Origin: JALOAF01 sp964609035
GTDB lineage: Bacteria; Patescibacteriota; Gracilibacteria; Absconditabacterales; Absconditicoccaceae
DNA: 64,000 bases
NCBI GenBank assembly: GCA_964609035.1
Contig: CAZSQL010000001.1
Coordinates: 1-64,000 of the forward strand
Direction of reading: 5' to 3'
Both the position numbers and the translations under genes were made by a program. Position 1 is the stretch's first letter; every line of letters starts with the position of its first letter. Below, in pieces: positions 62,981 through 64,000 of this stretch. The notes below the pieces were generated by a model. It searched no databases. It saw nothing but the letters and a program-made list of their open reading frames with translations, and was not told where the DNA came from.

Positions 62981-64000
62981 ATGAAAAAATTTATTATTAT
63001 TGTTGTTTTTTGTTTTTTTGTGATTTGATTTTCTTCTGCTACAACTACCATACTAAATGGCACAGAAAATGGAAAAAAATACCAAGTAATAAAGGTAGAT
63101 TGAGATGATGGAAAATCTAGAATTGTTGTAGCTGCAGTACCAAATCACACACCAGCACAATCACTAAAATCACTTATGGATTCTGTATGATGAACACACG
63201 CTATCAATGGATGATTTTTTTGTCCTGTATGATATGGTCGATGTGAATGAAACACAACTGATTGATTAAGAATCTCTGATGGTAAATTATATTCAAAACG
63301 ATGAATGGATATTGCACCATGAAGATCAGTCTTTGGCTTTGACAAAGGTTCAAATCCATTGAAAATGGCCGAAAGAGATGAGAGATATCGAGATCAGTCT
63401 ATAAATCATTGGAAAAATGATTCTGTCTTGGCAATTTACAATGGTATGATGATGCCCACGCTTGTAAAAGAATGAGTAAATGTAGCAATACGCAATAGTG
63501 AGATGAACAATGATCCAAAACAATGAAAAGCATGAAACAAAACATTTATCTGTAGCACACAAGATAAAAAAGTTATTTACATGTGATATGTAGATGGTGT
63601 AACATTTTCTAGCTTAGCTGACTATATAATAAAAACTTTCGGATGTTACGATGCTATACAGTTAGATAATGGTGGTACAAAAGCTATGATTTATGATGGA
63701 AAATATGTCGCTGGACCATGAAGAAACATGATGGATGCTTTTGTTGTTATAGAAGATAAAAAAATCACAGAAAATAAAACAAAAATAGAACCAAATAATA
63801 ATCAAACAGTAAATAACAAGATAAAAATAAGAATAGATGGTCTGATGAGTGTTGTAGATAAACAATGGTCAATACAATATTCAATACCAGAACAAAAAGA
63901 AAAATATCAAAAAATAGTAAACTCTTTTTCTAAAGTAAAACTTCAATGAGAACAAAAAGAGATGATAGACTACCTTGTCTTCTTGTTTAACAAAAAATTG
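62981..64000 (+). CDS. Secreted phosphodiester glycosidase-like protein (5' part)
   Basis: 340 codons are visible and the frame is still open at the window edge. A signal peptide (about 1-21, ending FSSA) precedes a NAGPA-type domain. Motifs are THAINGGFFCPVGYGR near 68, FGFDKG near 120 and DAIQLDNGGTKAMIYDG near 225, matching the family's INGGFF and D-GGGSTAM core. Such enzymes cleave sugar-phosphodiester links in wall polymers or exopolysaccharide. A charged region follows. The TrmB-type gene before it may regulate it. The TGA glycines mark it as native. Confidence 0.83.

Overview
The window reads coherently only if TGA is glycine (translation table 25). P-loops and other glycine motifs run straight through TGA in almost every gene, including the ABC-F ATPase, SecA, YchF, FtsK and UvrC, and nearly all genes close on TAA or TAG. 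With the low GC content, dispersed short genes of minimal metabolism and starts without a Shine-Dalgarno, this points to a Candidate Phyla Radiation bacterium of the Absconditabacteria (SR1) or Gracilibacteria type. I cannot separate the two from sequence alone. Standard-code ORF calling breaks most genes here, so the coordinates below were rebuilt with TGA read as Gly.

Layout. 1-2016: end of an unknown gene and an ABC-F ATPase. 2100-4848 (minus): purM, purN and two unknown genes with no TGA-glycine at all, including an ATGA stop/start overlap that only makes sense in the standard code; this is a foreign block. 5014-7911: a large surface protein with thrombospondin type 3 and PKD repeats. 8147-9958 (minus): two membrane proteins, rpsP and rpmG. 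10123-10480: tRNA-Met with two broken flanking copies, then tRNA-Ser. 10613-14304: an HD hydrolase and two unknown proteins. 14378-20147: an exopolysaccharide locus (pyruvyl transferase-like protein, two family 2 glycosyltransferases, a flippase and an O-antigen ligase-like protein). 20339-21934: three paralogous membrane-anchored proteins, the last fused to a DsbA domain. 22208-25111: a valyl-tRNA synthetase homologue that has lost every catalytic signature. 25170-27315: FN3-type and cohesin-like surface proteins. 27707-31271: secA and a DUF1622-like protein.

31704-32597 is another TGA-free foreign gene. 32763-35881 (minus): a sigma-region-4/HARE-type protein, ychF and rlmE. 36019-49312 is the most unusual part: two facing transcription units (minus 45931 to 36019, plus 46091 to 49312) from a divergent promoter region. 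They encode coiled-coil, hydrophobic and very large proteins, two with HExxH metallopeptidase sites and one with a DUF7831-like domain. 49578-52951: a TPR protein and uvrC. 53324-57169: a small foreign membrane protein, grpE, a VanY-type carboxypeptidase and ftsK. 57528-61462: a lipoprotein, an unknown protein and topA. 61585-64000: a foreign gene, a TrmB-type regulator and a phosphodiester glycosidase-like secreted protein that runs off the window.

Repeats are a second theme. A 150-220 bp element with inverted ends occurs three to four times. Small CCCGA/TCGGG palindromes and REP-like elements are found between genes, inside tRNA copies and in frame inside at least three proteins. Several gaps hold hairpins whose arms are built of short tandem repeats. 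All coordinates and translations were read by eye; no database search was possible, so family names rest on recognised motifs.
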